Notes under the pieces: model-generated | Seen by the model: only the letters and a program-made list of their open reading frames with translations | Databases searched by the model: none | What the model was told of the DNA's origin: nothing | Assembly: GCA_016844745.1 (NCBI GenBank) | Contig: JAERMQ010000017.1 | Span: forward strand, 1-64,000 | DNA length: 64,000 bases | Direction of reading: 5' to 3' | From: Ignavibacteria bacterium | Lineage (GTDB): Bacteria; Bacteroidota; Ignavibacteria; Kapaibacteriales; UBA2268 | Part shown: piece by piece, positions 61,684-64,000 of the stretch | Position numbering within the stretch: the stretch's first letter is position 1 | Layout of the letters: every line of letters starts with the position of its first letter | Program-made: the position numbers and the translations under genes

Positions 61684-62616
61684 TTAGTGGTTCTTTGCTA
61701 TAAAATTATTCAAGACCTGCTTGTATTCTTCAATATCCGGAGAAAGCTGAACGGCTGCCTGATAATATTTCTTTGCATCGACTGCGAGTTCGTGATTTTC
61801 ATAAAACTTGCCAAGAATCACATTCTTTAAGGATGATTCCAAGCCGGAAATTTCCTCCTCAAGCACTTTTAATGTGTCGTTAAGTGATGCAATTTTATTA
61901 TCCGAAAGCAGGCGGATGCTCGCCTTTTCAGATGAGAATTGCGGTTTATCGCTTGCCTTTACAACCCAGAAATAATTGGAATCGCGGTTAAGCTTAATAT
62001 CGTTGATCAAATCAAGTGTAAGTTCGGATTTGGGCGTAGTTTTCATCAGCATTTCACGGTCGAACTTATCATATAAATAAAATTCATACTTTTCAACACC
62101 TTCTACCGGTTGCCATGTTAAAGTAACATTTGGAGAAATCAGTGAGGTTTTCCTTGGGAATGAAATTCCGATTTCATTCGCTTTATTCATTGTTGGTAAA
62201 CCTCGCTCGACGGCTCCCGGTACATCGGATAAATTTTTTGTTTTCTTACCTGCTAAATTCGTAGCGCCCCCCAATTCTCCGACAATATAATTAGTCAGAC
62301 GTCCGCTGATATTTGATTTTTTTGAACCTGCCTGCTTAACAAGGTCTTTAACCTTATAGGTTCCTTCTACTAATTCAACAATACCTCCTTTGATGTAGGA
62401 CAGGGAGACATATCCGTTTTGCGAAACTTTAACAACATCGTTTGAGGCTAATTCCATTCCGGCTTTAAGCGAATTCCAACCGGACGCGCCCGGTTTCTGA
62501 ACCTGCAAATTACCTTTAATAGCGAATACGCGGAATTCTGTTATATCTTTAGCTGTCAGGCTTACGATAAGGATGACTAAAATTGCAACAGGAAATATTA
62601 TGTTTAACTTTTTCAT
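61684..62616 (-). CDS. FecR-domain periplasmic protein
   Basis: 310 residues. Membrane/signal segment (5-22), FecR-like region (about 28-100: VFAIKGNLQVQKPGA.. WNSLKAGMELASNDVVKVSQNGYVSL), a middle Ig-like segment (ISPNVTLTWQPVEGVEKYEFYL) and a C-terminal helix pair with a TPR-like end. In FecR-CHASE2 modules the FecR protein is a periplasmic sensor or scaffold. AGGTGA precedes the ATG; the CHASE2 gene ends 4 bp upstream. Confidence 0.82.
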   Translation of the reverse strand: MKKLNIIFPVAILVILIVSLTAKDITEFRVFAIKGNLQVQKPGASGWNSLKAGMELASNDVVKVSQNGYVSLSYIKGGIVELVEGTYKVKDLVKQAGSKKSNISGRLTNYIVGELGGATNLAGKKTKNLSDVPGAVERGLPTMNKANEIGISFPRKTSLISPNVTLTWQPVEGVEKYEFYLYDKFDREMLMKTTPKSELTLDLINDIKLNRDSNYFWVVKASDKPQFSSEKASIRLLSDNKIASLNDTLKVLEEEISGLESSLKNVILGKFYENHELAVDAKKYYQAAVQLSPDIEEYKQVLNNFIAKNH

Positions 62617-62620
62617 TATT

Positions 62621-63838
62621 TCACCTTTTTGGGAAAAATTTATAAAATCCTTTAATAAAAACCGGTTTCAGGGAAAACATGTAACCTTCGAATACCATAG
62701 TTGATGCACCTGATGCTACCAAAGCCATCGTTAATTTCAATTCTATCCGGTATTCAAGAAATATATACACGTCAACAACCAATAAAAATACTGATTCAAT
62801 CAAAAATACTATAAGGCTTTCAAATTCGTACCACCTTTTCCTTCGTTCGGTAATAAACGAAAAATAAGCCATATTAATGTAACAAAAAATAAAAGCAATT
62901 AATATGCCAACCCAATCCGGCATAGTAGTAAAATATTTCGCATCCAAAATCATTGCAATAATATTAGCAAAAATAGTTGTGGAAGTCATTTCCGGCTTAC
63001 TTCTTCCGGAATATATCGAATCGATTGGTGTGAAATATAAATTATCAAAACTTTCATGACTCGAAGCCGGATTCAAAGAACCAAGCAATACGATTTTATT
63101 GGCGAACATCTCCGGATTTGCTTCTCCGGCAAGAACAGCGCTGCCATCTTCTACGATAAATACATTTTGTCCTTTGTAATAAATAGTTTCATAAAAATTA
63201 TTTCGTACAAGAAAATCATCGGCAATTTTTTCGTTAAATTCACGAACTACCCGAACCGGAAAGGATAATTCGATACGATTCTCAACCAAAGCCTTTGGCA
63301 TAAACCGCCTTAGTGTGGAAATTGAACGGTCTTCGGAAATAAATAAATTATCGTAACCGTAAGGTACATCTCCCGTTTTGAAATTATCGATAATTGTGTT
63401 TTCAGCGAAAATATTCTTATTTCCCGAATATCCTTCAAGATGCGATTGTACCACAATATTTTTGAAATGTACGATAACATCCTTCAAAAAGCTTTCACCG
63501 GAATCAGTTGAATCGCTCTCCCAAACTACATCGTCAATTGCAATAACTTTAGGGTTATATTGGTTAAGTATTATAATTAATTGCGCAAGTGATGTTTTGG
63601 AGCAGGTATCGACATTTACTACCACTAAATCAAATCGGACATTTTCCATAGAATGGTCTTTTATCCTTGAAAAAGCAACGTCGGTAATCCTGAAATCAGT
63701 CAGTGTTTCTTTGAATGGACGCAGCAGGTCATTGTTAAAAATAAATGGGATAACGGCTAAAATCAGGAATACGACAATGGAGGCAAAAAAATTATCTGCC
63801 CTAAGCAACCTTTTCCATATTCTTGTAACAAATATCAT
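62621..63838 (-). CDS. CHASE2-domain membrane protein
   Basis: 405 residues. One N-terminal helix, a CHASE2 periplasmic sensor region (about 45-285, with LTDFRITDVAFSRI, VVVNVDTCSKTSLAQL, KVIAIDDVVWES), then three C-terminal helices. No kinase, cyclase or other output domain follows, so it probably signals through partners. Co-transcribed with FecR. Confidence 0.85.
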   Translation of the reverse strand: MIFVTRIWKRLLRADNFFASIVVFLILAVIPFIFNNDLLRPFKETLTDFRITDVAFSRIKDHSMENVRFDLVVVNVDTCSKTSLAQLIIILNQYNPKVIAIDDVVWESDSTDSGESFLKDVIVHFKNIVVQSHLEGYSGNKNIFAENTIIDNFKTGDVPYGYDNLFISEDRSISTLRRFMPKALVENRIELSFPVRVVREFNEKIADDFLVRNNFYETIYYKGQNVFIVEDGSAVLAGEANPEMFANKIVLLGSLNPASSHESFDNLYFTPIDSIYSGRSKPEMTSTTIFANIIAMILDAKYFTTMPDWVGILIAFIFCYINMAYFSFITERRKRWYEFESLIVFLIESVFLLVVDVYIFLEYRIELKLTMALVASGASTMVFEGYMFSLKPVFIKGFYKFFPKR

Positions 63839-63842
63839 TTCA

Positions 63843-64000
63843 TCATTGAGAATAATTTGAATTGTCGGAACTGTTAGACTTTTGTTCAGTGTTGTCGTTT
63901 CTTGCTTTTAATTTAACAAGTATTGATTTGCCGATAGGATTCAAGGTATCATGATACAATTCAAATGCAATCGGGCAGAATATTATCGAGAAAAAACCAC
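63843..64000 (-). CDS. C-terminal fragment of an upstream operon gene (partial)
   Basis: An open minus-strand frame enters from the window edge and ends at TGA (63843-63845), 4 bp before the CHASE2 start codon. Encoded: a short hydrophobic segment (GFFSIIFCPIAFELYHD), LNPIGKSILVKLKARN, and a Ser/Asn-rich tail. Family not identifiable from 52 residues. Confidence 0.6.
   Translation of the reverse strand, partial: GFFSIIFCPIAFELYHDTLNPIGKSILVKLKARNDNTEQKSNSSDNSNYSQ

Overview
The window is AT-rich DNA of the Bacteroidota/Chlorobiota (FCB) type. Pointers to this are: a T9SS C-terminal sorting domain on a secreted beta-propeller protein; a TonB receptor followed by a DUF4249 lipoprotein; a 31-residue AURKAIP1/COX24-like ribosomal microprotein; a Tgt with a degenerate zinc site, as I recall from Bacteroides; and promoters matching TTTG-N19-21-TAnnTTTG. 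Several genes also carry Shine-Dalgarno sequences. With the many heptamer/octamer microsatellites, this suggests a deep lineage such as Kapabacteria or Ignavibacteria rather than classical Bacteroidia; that placement is inference. No tRNA, rRNA or CRISPR array was seen.

Layout. 0-17.6 kb is mostly chromosomal: FAS1 lipoprotein, HhH/beta-barrel protein, TPR protein, CPBP protease, EamA transporter, L,D-transpeptidase, M29-like aminopeptidase with an in-frame minisatellite, mnmG, a TMTC-like GT-C/TPR protein, a TonB receptor and a DUF4249 lipoprotein. 17.6-20.7 kb holds the COX24-like microprotein and HU, then a phage-type regulatory module: Mor-like protein, acidic protein, Cro/CI-type repressor and S24 peptidase-like protein around a face-to-face promoter/operator region. 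20.9-29.4 kb has an HMA protein, a TIG/SUMF1 lipoprotein, a class V aminotransferase, an orphan phage terminase large subunit and an OmpA protein. 29.9-42 kb is housekeeping (msrBA, fmt, dut, pyrC, radical SAM protein, capsule-export pair, CBS protein, sodium symporter, nusB) plus an antitoxin-like gene next to a degenerate aspartic protease. 42-50 kb has a second TIG/SUMF1 paralogue, a HEPN/MNT toxin-antitoxin pair between long direct repeats, a T9SS cargo protein and a cysteine-rich secreted protein.

50.7-61.3 kb contains pgi, tgt and argS. Between these stable genes lies an accessory island: a BrnT/BrnA-like pair between direct repeats, a DUF5618 protein, four retropepsin-like (clan AA) aspartic proteases, HicB with a truncated HicA, an orphan MNT nucleotidyltransferase, an orphan antitoxin, VapBC, and two decayed genes. 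The window ends in a minus-strand operon of a partial gene, a CHASE2 protein and a FecR protein.

Three repeat systems shape the intergenic DNA. (1) Tandem 7- and 8-mers whose units contain a stop triplet start at, or overlap, the stop codon of a neighbouring gene (fas1, the HhH gene, the 18.9 kb gene, pgi, tgt, argS, fecR). (2) Palindromic MITE-like elements share a GTCATTC..GAAG.GAAGAATCCAG core but have different outer ends. (3) A long hairpin-bearing repeat occurs as direct copies around the HEPN/MNT pair and, inverted, at 29.6 kb. The most interesting candidates for an undescribed system are the association of clan AA proteases with antitoxin-type genes and the flanking of toxin-antitoxin cassettes by direct repeats.
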